NCBI GenBank assembly: GCA_039925965.1
Contig: JBDSXW010000005.1
Coordinates: 131,982 to 195,981, forward strand
Source of the DNA: JAZKFT01 sp039925965
Lineage (GTDB): Bacteria; Bacteroidota; Bacteroidia; Chitinophagales; Chitinophagaceae
Length of the DNA: 64,000 bases
Reading direction: 5' to 3'
The position numbers and the translations under genes were made by a program. Every line of letters begins with the position of its first letter. The stretch's first letter is position 1. Positions 8,557-16,854 of the stretch are shown piece by piece. Under the pieces are notes generated by a model. The model ran no database searches, was not told the origin of the DNA, and worked only from the letters and a program-made list of their open reading frames with translations.

Positions 8557-10173
8557 TTAATTCTTCAGCACTTTGTACACGATCGGTTTCTGGTTGTTGT
8601 CGGTATCTTTAATGGTGACCATAAAGAGGCCTGTAGGAATATTACTAAGTGATAAGGACAGGTTATTTTCGCCTGTTGTCACTATTTTCTGCATGTTTAA
8701 TAGTATGGCGCCTGTGGCATTGGTAATCGTAATGACAACTGATTTAGTAGCAGGGCTTTTAATGTTAATGGCCAGATTGTCCTGTACCGGGTTGGTTAAA
8801 ATGGTGGCAGAAAGCAGGTTTAAGCCATTTGCATTTAGTACATTTCTTATGGACGAATAGCTGGCTTTACCATCTTTATCCACCTGCTTAAGGCGATAAA
8901 AGCTTTTGCCAGTCAGCAGTTTTGCATCTTCCAACTGGTAATTAAGTTGTGTGGCACTATTGCCATTTATAGCCTTCGTACGTACATAGGCCACCTGCGA
9001 AAAGTTGATGCCGTCAATGGATTTTTCTACCGAAAAGCCAGCATTGTTGGCTTCAGTTAAGGTATTCCATTCTATCAGCACCGACTTGTTACGGATGGTG
9101 GCCGAAAAATTACCCAGGGTTATAGGCAGTTCCTGGTCACTTGCCCTTGTAGCTTCCAGGCCATTATTGGTAGAGACATAAAAAACAGTATAGCCATCGC
9201 CTTCAAACTTATAAGCTGCATCGCCCGTACCATTTGCATTGGTAACATATGCTTCAGGCGCCCCTAAAGAGTCAATACCATAGGTTGTTGGGTTTAATTC
9301 ATCGGTAACATTTATCATTTTCATTTTGGTGCCGGCATAAGAGTTATTGCCGCCCGAAAAAATGAGGTATTTGTTACCCATGGGGCTGGTTACAAATCGC
9401 ATACCACCATAGCCAACAGACGCTTGGCCATTGCCCACACCATCAACAACACTAGTTACCAGCGTACCACTGCGTACACCACTGCTTACTGGCCCAACAG
9501 ATATTTTCCTGGCCGGAAATCCTCCACCGTTTATCCATAAATCCGAAGTAAGGCTGTTACTAACTGGATCTATCGCCCTGTTGGCCCATTGCTGGTTGGT
9601 GGTAGGAGAGGATGTCATCGTGATTTTGCTTTCAACAAAAAAGTTGATTCCGTTAAAGGTATTGAGCATGTAAATATTGAATGCATTACTGGTAGTGCCA
9701 GCCCCACTTGCATACAAAATGGTGTTTGTACCAGTGCCGGACAAGCCAAACGAATCACCACATCGCTCAGTACAGGTGATGGTGGCACAAAGTGTTGGTA
9801 CTGCAGCCTGGTCGGCCCATCGCCAGATATAACATGAACCTGCACCCGTAGCTAAAGAAATAGCATAGATAACACCAGCTGATGTAACCCTTACTTTGCT
9901 GAACCGATAGGTATCTAAAGTGCTAGGAACAACAAGGGTACCTTCCTGGGCTCCTGTTGCTGCGTTTATAACATAAATGGCGCTGCTACGTTTGGCAACC
10001 AATAATTTATCTGTAGCAGGATTGTAATCGATGCTGTTTACGTCGTTGCCATTAGCTGTAAACCAGGTGTAGTCTGTTGCATTAGCAAGTTTTTGCCAGG
10101 TACTGGTAAATGGCTGGGCTGTTACAATGGCGAAAATGGACAGTGCCATCCCGAGGGCGTATAATTTTTTCAT
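8557..10173 (-). CDS. Secreted propeller-like protein with T9SS sorting tail
   Basis: A 538-residue exported protein. The signal peptide is MKKLYALGMALSIFAIVTAQ. The body (about 20-345) has repeats such as NSIDYNPATDKLLVAKRSS and VYVINAATG-like strands, suggesting a beta-propeller of the type annotated as DUF4623 in related proteins. A fibronectin-like segment follows (about 350-450, LPITLGNFSATIRNKSVLIE and FYRLKQVDKDGKASYSSIR), a pattern that routinely precedes T9SS tails. The C-terminus (about 455-538) has the type A sorting form with NPVQDNLAINI, LSLSNIPTGLFMVTI and a basic end. It should be secreted through T9SS and attached at the cell surface. The function is unknown; no catalytic motif was seen. 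It stands alone, with a striking inverted repeat directly before its start codon and a shared terminator behind. Confidence 0.85.
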   Translation of the reverse strand: MKKLYALGMALSIFAIVTAQPFTSTWQKLANATDYTWFTANGNDVNSIDYNPATDKLLVAKRSSAIYVINAATGAQEGTLVVPSTLDTYRFSKVRVTSAGVIYAISLATGAGSCYIWRWADQAAVPTLCATITCTERCGDSFGLSGTGTNTILYASGAGTTSNAFNIYMLNTFNGINFFVESKITMTSSPTTNQQWANRAIDPVSNSLTSDLWINGGGFPARKISVGPVSSGVRSGTLVTSVVDGVGNGQASVGYGGMRFVTSPMGNKYLIFSGGNNSYAGTKMKMINVTDELNPTTYGIDSLGAPEAYVTNANGTGDAAYKFEGDGYTVFYVSTNNGLEATRASDQELPITLGNFSATIRNKSVLIEWNTLTEANNAGFSVEKSIDGINFSQVAYVRTKAINGNSATQLNYQLEDAKLLTGKSFYRLKQVDKDGKASYSSIRNVLNANGLNLLSATILTNPVQDNLAINIKSPATKSVVITITNATGAILLNMQKIVTTGENNLSLSLSNIPTGLFMVTIKDTDNNQKPIVYKVLKN

Positions 10174-10174
10174 G

Positions 10175-10216
10175 TAAATAAATTTAGTTTGTTTACAAAG
10201 AAACTAAATTTATTTA
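10175..10216 (-). promoter_or_regulatory. Perfect 16-bp inverted repeat abutting a start codon
   Basis: TAAATAAATTTAGTTT (10175-10190) and its exact reverse complement AAACTAAATTTATTTA (10201-10216) flank a 10-base spacer that itself contains part of a TTTG...CAAA palindrome. The repeat ends one base before the ATG of the T9SS protein gene at 10173. In RNA it would form a 16-bp hairpin covering the ribosome landing region; in DNA it could be an operator. Neither role is proven, but a perfect 16-of-16 match is unlikely by chance even in AT-rich sequence. Confidence 0.6.
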
Positions 10217-10756
10217 GTAAGTAGGTAACTTTTTAGAATTATTTTATTATTTAAAAGCGATCAGCTCTATTTGATATGTTTAACCTCGGGGGAAGAGTAC
10301 GATAATTGGTATATGAACTCTTGTTCCGGAATGGAGACCTGGGCGCATTTTAGATAGAATAAGGCAAAGATAAAGGCTACAATGTTGTTTTTAAGAGCCC
10401 GGCTTATCTTCTGATCCTATAACGATCTGTAAGCTATCCTTGAACTTTTGTGGCCGGTTTAAAGCATTCATCGCTGCAAAATCTCATAGATCCAGGATCG
10501 TGGTGCCGGGTATTGAATGGGTTGCTTCCAAGCTTCCGGTCCATTTAATTGATTTTTCCTGGCGTATCGGGCGTGTAACCAAAAATCTACCAAAGATTGT
10601 CTGGCAAAAGCCACCGATTAAATGTGTAATGGGCGCGCAAACGTTTTATTTCTTCTCTCACTGAATAAATCTGAATCGCTATCTCAACACCGTTGTATAG
10701 TAGCTAAATTCAAAGGGTCACCTCTTTTAATTTAAAAAATATAAACCAGACATTCT
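10217..10756. other. Non-coding stretch without recognised genes
   Basis: About 540 bases between the divergent T9SS and FGE-like genes. A 74-codon plus-strand open frame at 10440-10664 has no recognisable features, no leader signal and unconvincing composition, so it is not called. Nothing else was identified apart from the promoter of the next gene. Confidence 0.5.
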
Positions 10757-10764
10757 TATTTTTG
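10757..10764 (+). promoter_or_regulatory. Candidate Bacteroidota -7 element for the FGE-like gene
   Basis: TATTTTTG fits the Bacteroidota -7 consensus TAnnTTTG and lies 14 bases before the ATG at 10779. A matching TTTG at the -33 position is not evident, so this is a weak call. Confidence 0.35.
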
Positions 10765-10778
10765 CGCTCCTTGTGATT

Positions 10779-11897
10779 ATGAAAAAAATATATCCGTCAT
10801 ACGCGATTACAACGTTAGTCATTTTGTTTTGTGGCTGTAATAACTCGCAACAGCAGGCGTTTGCGGATAAAAAAGACAGCACCATTTCTTGTGAAAGCAG
10901 ATTGCCTTCACGGTTTGCAACCGCTTCCGGTGATACTGTATCGATCGTTCGGGGTAACACTTCACATGATGGTATGGTTTTTATAAAAGGCGGAGATTTT
11001 CTAATGGGTGCAACAGATAATGAAGGCAGGCCTGATGAGTATCCGCAACATCCAGTTAAGGTGGATGGGTTTTGGATGGATGCTTCAGAAGTTACAAACG
11101 CTCAGTATCAAAAATTTGTTGATGCCACAGGCTATGTAACCACTGCCGAAAAAAAACCAGATTGGGAAGAAATTAAAAAGCAGTTACCACCAGGTACCCC
11201 CAAACCCGCTGACAGTTTATTAGTGGCCGCGTCACTGGTATTTACGCCACCTGCACATGCTGTTCCGTTAAACGATGTGTCGCAATGGTGGAGTTGGACA
11301 AAAGGAGCCAGTTGGAAACATCCACAAGGCGATGGCAGTACAATTGCGGGAAAAGGAAATTATCCTGTGGTACATATTAGTTGGTACGACGCAACTGCCT
11401 TTTGCAAATGGGCAGGCAAACGATTGCCAACCGAAGCAGAATGGGAGTTTGCTGGCAGAGGAGGGAAAGTAAACGAAAAATATTTCTGGGGAAACGAAGA
11501 TATAGAAGCAGGAAAGCCAAAAGCGAATACCTGGCAGGGGAACTTTCCTGATAAAAATACTAAATGGGATCAATATGAAAAAGCCGCTCCTGTAAAGTCA
11601 TATCAGCCCAATAACTATGGTTTATATGACATGGCCGGCAATGTTTGGGAGTGGTGCGCCGATTGGTATGGTGACAATTATTACAAATCCTTAGCGGGAA
11701 AATCAACCGTAAATCCAACCGGTCCTTTGCAAAGTAACGACCCCATGGAGCCAACCGTTCCGAAAAAAGTAGTGCGTGGCGGTTCCTTCTTATGCAATGC
11801 ATCTTATTGCAAAGGCTATCGTGTAACTGCAAGAATGAAAACCTCCCCGGATACCGGGCTGGAACATACTGGTTTCCGGTGCGTGGCGGGAAAGTGA
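10779..11897 (+). CDS. Formylglycine-generating-enzyme-family lipoprotein
   Basis: A 372-residue protein from the ATG at 10779; a GTG two codons earlier is possible. The N-terminus MKKIYPSYAITTLVILFCGC ends in a lipobox, so it is an exported lipoprotein. The rest is an FGE-sulfatase (SUMF1) domain: MVFIKGGDFLMGATDNEGRP, VDGFWMDASEVTNAQY, PVVHISWYDATAFCKWAGKR, LPTEAEWEFAGRGG, LYDMAGNVWEWCADWY, VVRGGSFLCNASYC and TGFRCVAG. The two cysteines of the LCNASYC segment (about 339 and 344) match the C-x4-C active-site pair of true formylglycine-generating enzymes, which convert a sulfatase Cys to formylglycine using oxygen. Many relatives lacking them do other work; here both are present. No sulfatase gene is in the window, so the substrate is unknown. 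It appears monocistronic. Confidence 0.88.
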   Translation: MKKIYPSYAITTLVILFCGCNNSQQQAFADKKDSTISCESRLPSRFATASGDTVSIVRGNTSHDGMVFIKGGDFLMGATDNEGRPDEYPQHPVKVDGFWMDASEVTNAQYQKFVDATGYVTTAEKKPDWEEIKKQLPPGTPKPADSLLVAASLVFTPPAHAVPLNDVSQWWSWTKGASWKHPQGDGSTIAGKGNYPVVHISWYDATAFCKWAGKRLPTEAEWEFAGRGGKVNEKYFWGNEDIEAGKPKANTWQGNFPDKNTKWDQYEKAAPVKSYQPNNYGLYDMAGNVWEWCADWYGDNYYKSLAGKSTVNPTGPLQSNDPMEPTVPKKVVRGGSFLCNASYCKGYRVTARMKTSPDTGLEHTGFRCVAGK

Positions 11898-12335
11898 ATA
11901 GGTCCGATCTCTTCAGAATGATAGGGACAGTAGTGGCAACTTCTTCTGCAGCATTTTCCGGCCCTTACTTGTTGCAAACAGAGTGAGGCAGCTGAAACGG
12001 ATGACCTGCTCCCATTTTCAGTCCAGGGTAATGGCACATAAAGCAAATAGATCGATTGACTGTATTCAAGCCCGGCCAAATATAAAAATCACTGATGATT
12101 ATCTCTGATAGTGCTTGCCCGCCCACAAACAAGGATTTTGAAGTATGCCCAGTAAAACTGGTGTGGTTTTAGGGTGAGCTGCAGTTGTGTTATCGGGGAA
12201 AAGTGATCAGTAATATTGTCAATTTTTGTTCTATCCGAGATAAGATCCGTTCAAAAAGGGAGGTATTGATCGTAGTATAATAGGATTTAATGAGCTCAAT
12301 GATTTCGAGAACAGGCTGAAAAGAAACAGGTCATA
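11898..12335. other. Intergenic stretch with a possible transposase relic
   Basis: No intact gene lies in these 438 bases between two convergent genes. Near 12232-12340 the plus strand reads IRDKIRSKREVLI and, after a frame change, a short NELNDFENRLKRNRSYH segment. These two pieces loosely resemble the C-terminal LRKRALIE / DELKN...EHSRHRS region of IS982-type transposases. The resemblance is short and the frame broken, so this is only a hint of a decayed insertion sequence. Confidence 0.25.
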
Positions 12336-13679
12336 TCATATTTTATCTAACCATCCTTCGCTAAAACCTGCCATTTGAAGGCCTTTTACTACATAGGTGC
12401 ATTTTTTCATTATAGTCCATATCAATTCCGTATTATAGTTTTCGATCATTATAACTATGGGGCCCTGGTTCAATCCAAATCTCCATGGAGAAACCCAGCC
12501 ATTGGTATTGGTACCCTTCTCCGGAAAGGTCGGATTGAAACTGGCATCAAATCCATACAATTTATGGGGTTTTAAATTTAATTTTTCGATGGCATGCCGA
12601 ATGGTTCCAAGTACTATTTCAGGTGCGAATGGAAGAGAGGCTACAACAGCCCAGGGAGAAACAGTGCCGTCATCCGGGCCATAAGGTGCACCCCTTGCGA
12701 TATAATTGTAAAAGACCCTTTGCCTGCCATCGATTCTTAATTTTTTTTCTCCCGGGCCGTCACTTGCAGTTAAGCCCCAGCAATATTCTCCATAATTTTT
12801 AAACTGAAGTTTATTTTCAATCGCATATAGCCGGTGAATATAAGTCGCACGCCTGCTGTTTTCAAAATAATCAAAGCCTGCTGTTTTATTAAATGCATCA
12901 TGTATTCCCCGAAAATCTATCCACATATGGGAGAACTGGTGTATGAACAAGGGCCCGGCATATAAATAAGATGTATCATACACTTTTGAAACCTTAAAAG
13001 TATCGGTCCATGTTTTATAAGCTTCTGGTTTAATGGGAAATGTTGGGGAACCCAGTGCCAATACGTACATGATCATAGCTTCGCTATAATTATCATCCCA
13101 TCGGTAAGAAAGAAAACCTGACCGGGGTTTCCAACCATGGCATATGGTATCCCCATTATTCAGTGCCCATTGCCAGTCAATCCTTCGATAAAGTTTATCT
13201 GCCAGGTCTCTTATTTCTGTTTCTTCTCTGTTCTTCTTTTTAAAATAGCTGGCAGCACACAAGGCGCCGGCAATAAACAACGAGGTATCGATAGTAGATA
13301 ATTCGCATTTCCATTCTCTTTCACCATTATTCATTTTCAGAAAATGATAATAAAATCCTTTATAGCCTGTAGCATTTGCCTGTTTTCCCTGCTGGCTATC
13401 ATAAAAGAATCTCAAAATCTTAAGGACCCTTTCAATCGCATTTTTTCTGGAAAGCAATTTTTTTTCGACACCAATTATATAGGCTGTAATTGCCATGCCG
13501 GTAACAGCTATACTTGACGGAAAGCCGGGTTCGGTTTTATCCGCAACCAGCCCTGTTACAGGATTGACTTCGTTTAAAAAGTAATCAAAAGTTTCGGTTA
13601 GTAATTTTTTGAGCATCTCCTTATCAGTTCCTTGTGGATCTGTTACAGGAGAATTCCTGTTTTTTTTATGTTCCATCAT
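12336..13679 (-). CDS. Glycoamylase-fold protein, GH144-like beta-1,2-glucanase candidate
   Basis: A 447-residue protein of the glucoamylase-family fold (Pfam PF10091), which includes the GH144 endo-beta-1,2-glucanases first described in Chitinophaga. Matching segments are TFDYFLNEVNPVTGLVADKT, GYKGFYYHFLKMNNGER, ELSTIDTSLFIAGAL, WGLTASDGPG, GTVSPWAVVASLPFAPE, LYGFDASFNPTFPE and LNQGPIVIMIENYNT. Acidic residues in CELSTIDTSLF and in TASDGPG are plausible active-site residues. No signal peptide is visible from the MMEHKKNRNS start, which is unusual because most family members are secreted; a lost or misplaced N-terminus is possible. The gene is alone, and an IS1380-family element is inserted 93 bases upstream of its start codon, likely in its promoter region. 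Family confident, exact substrate less so. Confidence 0.8.
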   Translation of the reverse strand: MMEHKKNRNSPVTDPQGTDKEMLKKLLTETFDYFLNEVNPVTGLVADKTEPGFPSSIAVTGMAITAYIIGVEKKLLSRKNAIERVLKILRFFYDSQQGKQANATGYKGFYYHFLKMNNGEREWKCELSTIDTSLFIAGALCAASYFKKKNREETEIRDLADKLYRRIDWQWALNNGDTICHGWKPRSGFLSYRWDDNYSEAMIMYVLALGSPTFPIKPEAYKTWTDTFKVSKVYDTSYLYAGPLFIHQFSHMWIDFRGIHDAFNKTAGFDYFENSRRATYIHRLYAIENKLQFKNYGEYCWGLTASDGPGEKKLRIDGRQRVFYNYIARGAPYGPDDGTVSPWAVVASLPFAPEIVLGTIRHAIEKLNLKPHKLYGFDASFNPTFPEKGTNTNGWVSPWRFGLNQGPIVIMIENYNTELIWTIMKKCTYVVKGLQMAGFSEGWLDKI

Positions 13680-13797
13680 TTATTAAAAAATATTTAGCAG
13701 AGCCGCTGAAAAAATTAAATTATGTGCAGCATTTGACTGAAAATATAAGTGATATAAATTAAACGAGAATGCCCCTAATTCGCAACTGCCTTTAGAA

Positions 13798-13861
13798 ATA
13801 AGCCCCGTATCCGCACCCAGTGTGGATTAGGGGCTTATGGCAATGTCACTCGGATGAGTGA
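13798..13861. promoter_or_regulatory. Paired hairpins upstream of the transposase
   Basis: Two stem-loops lie just inside the left end of the IS element. The first pairs ATAAGCCCC (13798-13806) with GGGGCTTAT (13830-13838), with further pairing inside the loop. The second pairs TCACTC (13846-13851) with GAGTGA (13856-13861) around a 4-base loop. The transposase ATG follows at 13885. In other elements such structures limit transposase expression from outside promoters; that role here is inference. Confidence 0.5.
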
Positions 13862-13884
13862 TATTGCTGTTGAAATAATAAGAT

Positions 13885-15159
13885 ATGCAAGTTCAGGTTA
13901 AATCAGCACATTATCAAAGCTTCGGCGGCATCAATTTTATGGAAGCCGATTATAAGCGGTTGGGGTTTGAAAGTTTGATAACACAGCATTTGGGATTGCG
14001 TAGTGTAAAAGCAACGTACAGTTTTTCTGACATCATACGGAGCCTTAATTATATGTTTAGTATTGGTGGGGATGTGCTGGACGATCTCAATATTGTACGG
14101 GATCAAATGCAAGACCATCCGGACATCAAGATTTGTTCACCTGATACCGTAGAATATGTAAGCGAGCTGCTACGTATGCCCCCTTTGCTGATTAAAACGC
14201 TAACTGGTGTAACCCATCAGGTAAACGAACACAAAGGCTTTAATGCATTACTGGCAGCCATAAACCTTAAAGGGGGCACCCTTAATACCACCGATAGTTA
14301 CACCATGGACTACGATGGTCATATAGTAGAAAATACAAAAAAAGATGCCAGCTGTAATTACAAACAGAGCTACAGCTATTACCCAGTAGTATGCAGTATT
14401 AACAAACTGCCGGTACACATGCAAAACCGTAATGGCAATACTCCCGAAAGTTATGGGCAGCTACCTATAATCACTACTGCCATGGCCACTTGTAGCAAAG
14501 CAGGGGTACAGGTAAAAAAGTTTCGGGCCGATGCCTGCTGCTACGAACAAGACACCATTGTTTACCTGGAAAACGAGAAGATAACCTATTATATACGGGC
14601 CGAAATGAATACCGGGCTACGTATAGCATTACAAGATGAGCAGGATTGGCAACCAGCAATAATTGGCAACCGAAAAGTAGAAGTGTGCAGTATAGAAGAA
14701 AAGCTTTTTAACAGCAAAAAATGCCGCCGTGTGGTGGCTTACCGTTATAAAACCAAAGGCCAGTTAACTATCGACCAAACAGATGGTTACTACTATAGTG
14801 CCGTACTTACCAACGATACTGCCGAAGCATTGGACTGTATTAAATTTTACAACCAACGTGGTTGCGAAGGCGAACACCATTTTAAAGAACTCGACGAAGA
14901 CTTTGGGTGGAACAAGTTACCTTTTAATAACATGGAAATGAACACCATCTATATGTACCTCACCACGATAGCCTACCTGTTGTTTAATATCTTTAAAAAG
15001 CAATATGCCGAAAAGCTGAATTTTATAACACCACAGATGCGTATCAAAAAATTCACACTCCACTTTGTAACCCTCACCGCCAAATGGATCAGAACGGCAC
15101 GTAGGGATGTACTCAAAATATTTACCCACAAAAACTACAAGCCTCTATATGCCACCTAA
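13885..15159 (+). CDS. IS1380-family transposase
   Basis: A 424-residue DDE transposase. N-terminal features are FGGINFMEADYKRLGFESLI and a helical DNA-binding region. The catalytic core shows an early Asp in LNTTDSYTMDYDGHI, a second in VKKFRADACCYEQD and a late Glu in the GCEGEHHFKELDEDFGWNKL segment followed by PFNNMEMNTIYMYLTTIAY, the conserved IS1380 C-terminal region. Length and order of these blocks are normal and there is no frame break, so it should be active. It lies between the element's inverted repeats, 113 bases from the left tip and 167 bases from the right tip. The start ATG at 13885 gives MQVQVKSAHYQ. Confidence 0.93.
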   Translation: MQVQVKSAHYQSFGGINFMEADYKRLGFESLITQHLGLRSVKATYSFSDIIRSLNYMFSIGGDVLDDLNIVRDQMQDHPDIKICSPDTVEYVSELLRMPPLLIKTLTGVTHQVNEHKGFNALLAAINLKGGTLNTTDSYTMDYDGHIVENTKKDASCNYKQSYSYYPVVCSINKLPVHMQNRNGNTPESYGQLPIITTAMATCSKAGVQVKKFRADACCYEQDTIVYLENEKITYYIRAEMNTGLRIALQDEQDWQPAIIGNRKVEVCSIEEKLFNSKKCRRVVAYRYKTKGQLTIDQTDGYYYSAVLTNDTAEALDCIKFYNQRGCEGEHHFKELDEDFGWNKLPFNNMEMNTIYMYLTTIAYLLFNIFKKQYAEKLNFITPQMRIKKFTLHFVTLTAKWIRTARRDVLKIFTHKNYKPLYAT

Positions 15160-15368
15160 GGAAATAATTTATGGGGTATTAACAGCCAAAGAAATATTGG
15201 GTAGGGGATTTTATGCAAACGCAGCAAAAAAAAGGCCGCATGCGACCAAAAATCAAATCACGAAACCATTCGTATACCAGCAGTGAGTCAAATGATCAAA
15301 AATGAGAGGCAGTTGCGAACTTTGGGAGAATGTATGATGGCAAATCTTTTTCATATATTGCCGGTATT

Positions 15369-15611
15369 CTAAACAGCATTTGCAGTAGCAACAATAACGA
15401 AACTGAATAGTTTACTTTTTTTGCGACTGATTGTTATTTCGATATCCTGGTGATGCGAGCTGTTATTATTCAAATAGAGGAGTTTAAAATGTTGATAATC
15501 AATACTGCCGTTGTGTTCATTTTTAATTAATCCTACAACAATACATTTACAGGGGTTATAACCTGAAATATCGGCAACATATTCGATAAATAATTGAACC
15601 AGGAAAATAGA
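15369..15611 (-). pseudogene. Orphan open frame without a start codon, possible gene fragment
   Basis: An 80-codon open frame on the minus strand beginning directly after an in-frame TAA and lacking any ATG or convincing start. The translation contains YNPCKCIVVGLIKNEHNGSI and ITISRKKSKLFSFVIVATAN, which looks protein-like rather than random. The family is not recognised. It may be the 3' remnant of a gene whose 5' part was lost near the IS1380 insertion. Between it and the lipoprotein gene at 15941 nothing else was identified. Confidence 0.25.
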
Positions 15612-15940
15612 TTATAATTACGGCTTACCTAATTTTCTAATCAAATGGGCACATCCAAAAAAGTGCTTATTAAAATACCAGTTACGGGTACTTAATTCTA
15701 CAAAGGCTATTTTTCATTATATTTAATGTGTTGATAATCAATTATTAAAATGTGGTACCAAATTTTGAGCTTATGGTGGGTACATTTTTATTTTAGAATT
15801 GCTAGCTTTGGAATATCCGCAACAATTTGATAAAACCTGTGCAGTTAAATTTAAGCTACGTTCACAAAAGGATGCTACAAGGTATCTACGATAGGTGGTC
15901 CAAATCCGCAAATAATTATAAACCTAATTAAAAAACAATC

Positions 15941-16381
15941 ATGAAAACTTTTAAACAAAAATCAGCAAAAAATATTTTTTCAGTAGGTATAATATTCTTT
16001 TTTGTTTTCTCTTTCGCTTCCTGCGCTAACAAAATACCTTTTCAAACATCTTCTGTAGTCCCTGCCGCTGAAGGATCAGTAAAAGTGAAAAAGGATGAGA
16101 ACAATAATTACAGTATTGATTTGAATGTAATTCGCCTCGCCGACCCTAAACGACTAGAACCGTCAAAAAGTACCTACGTAGTTTGGATAGAAACGGCCGA
16201 AAACGGTTCCAAAAATATTGGGAGTTTGAACACGTCAAGTGGCATGCTTTCGAAAACACTAAAAAGCTCTTTAAAAACGGTGTCGCCTTTTAAACCAGTA
16301 AGTTTATTCATAACAGCTGAAGATAACGCCGATATTCAATATCCAGGCACTCAGGTGGTGTTGAGGACTGATCATTTTTAG
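15941..16381 (+). CDS. Small predicted lipoprotein of unknown function
   Basis: A 146-residue protein with a basic N-terminus, a hydrophobic stretch NIFSVGIIFFFVFSF and the lipobox ASC, so it should be a lipoprotein of about 113 mature residues. The mature part has alternating strands: SVKVKKDENNNYSIDLNVIR, STYVVWIETAENGSKNIGSL, then PVSLFITAEDNADIQYPGTQ and a terminal VVLRTDHF. This suggests a small beta-sandwich. The presence of YVVWIET followed by a Lys/Ser-rich strand recalls conserved Bacteroidota lipoproteins of unknown role. A fairly long A-rich leader precedes the ATG. It is not in an evident operon. Confidence 0.75.
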   Translation: MKTFKQKSAKNIFSVGIIFFFVFSFASCANKIPFQTSSVVPAAEGSVKVKKDENNNYSIDLNVIRLADPKRLEPSKSTYVVWIETAENGSKNIGSLNTSSGMLSKTLKSSLKTVSPFKPVSLFITAEDNADIQYPGTQVVLRTDHF

Positions 16382-16458
16382 CAACACTTGTGTTTATTGG
16401 GAATAATCACATATTTTCCTCCTGAGAAAAAACAAGTAATATGTAAGCTATTATTACA

Positions 16459-16770
16459 ATGCAAGTAAACTCAGACAACAGGATAAAAAGGAACTTAAGG
16501 TCTCATCAATTGAACATACAAAACAACTGTTGCTGAACACCTGGAAGATTTAATAATCAGGTGACGAGTGTAGTAGCGCATCTAAACGAAGAGGACAGCC
16601 ACAAAGATGGTATTGACGATAAGCGTTGAATGCACGAAGCCCTCTTGGAGGAATGCAGCCGATTCCGGTGACCGCTCATGGCGATACAATTCAAGCAGCA
16701 TTAGAAAAGTGCATTGGGGAAATTAAAAAGCTCGCTTGAGACTCGTATGGGACGATTGCAGAATCATTAA
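16459..16770 (+). pseudogene. Frameshifted HPF/RaiA ribosome-hibernation factor
   Basis: A relic of a short ribosome hibernation-promoting factor, readable only across several frames. Pieces in order are MQVNSDNRIKRN from the ATG at 16459, NNQVTSVVAHLNEEDSHKDG up to GIDDKR ending in TGA at 16627, then GGMQPIPVTAHGDTIQAALE and KCIGEIKKLA ending at 16737, and finally TRMGRLQNH with its stop at 16768. Together they follow the family's order (QVT.V..HL.E..S...G..D.R, EAR..GMQPI.VT.H..T...A, SLETT.GR..NH). About 100 codons in total is normal for a short HPF. At least three frame changes make it non-functional unless the sequence is wrong. It lies beyond the 3' end of the phosphoketolase cluster, on the opposite strand. 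Confidence 0.7.
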
Positions 16771-16854
16771 GAAATTGGCGGATATAGAATTTGCTTTTAA
16801 TGCTATTGTTTGTTTTTAGCCCGTTCTAAATTGAATGTTATTTTACATTTCGCT

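Larger units (their letters stand above)
13772..15326 (+). mobile_element. Complete IS1380-family insertion sequence with target duplication
   Basis: A 1555-bp element bounded by imperfect terminal inverted repeats. The left end reads CCCCTAATTCGCAACTGCCT (13772-13791); the right end, read on the minus strand from 15326, gives CCCAAAGTTCGCAACTGCCT, with 17 of 20 bases identical. The flanks carry the same six bases, AGAATG, at 13766-13771 and 15327-15332, a target-site duplication that also fixes the ends. The family is usually credited with 4-5 bp duplications, so one matching base may be chance. One intact transposase fills the interior. Intact ends, gene and duplication indicate fairly recent insertion. 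Two hairpins lie between the left end and the transposase. Confidence 0.88.

Noticed and set aside
10440..10664. 74-codon plus-strand frame in the T9SS/FGE spacer
   Set aside because: No start context, no hydrophobic or domain signal, and overlaps a region with no conserved features.
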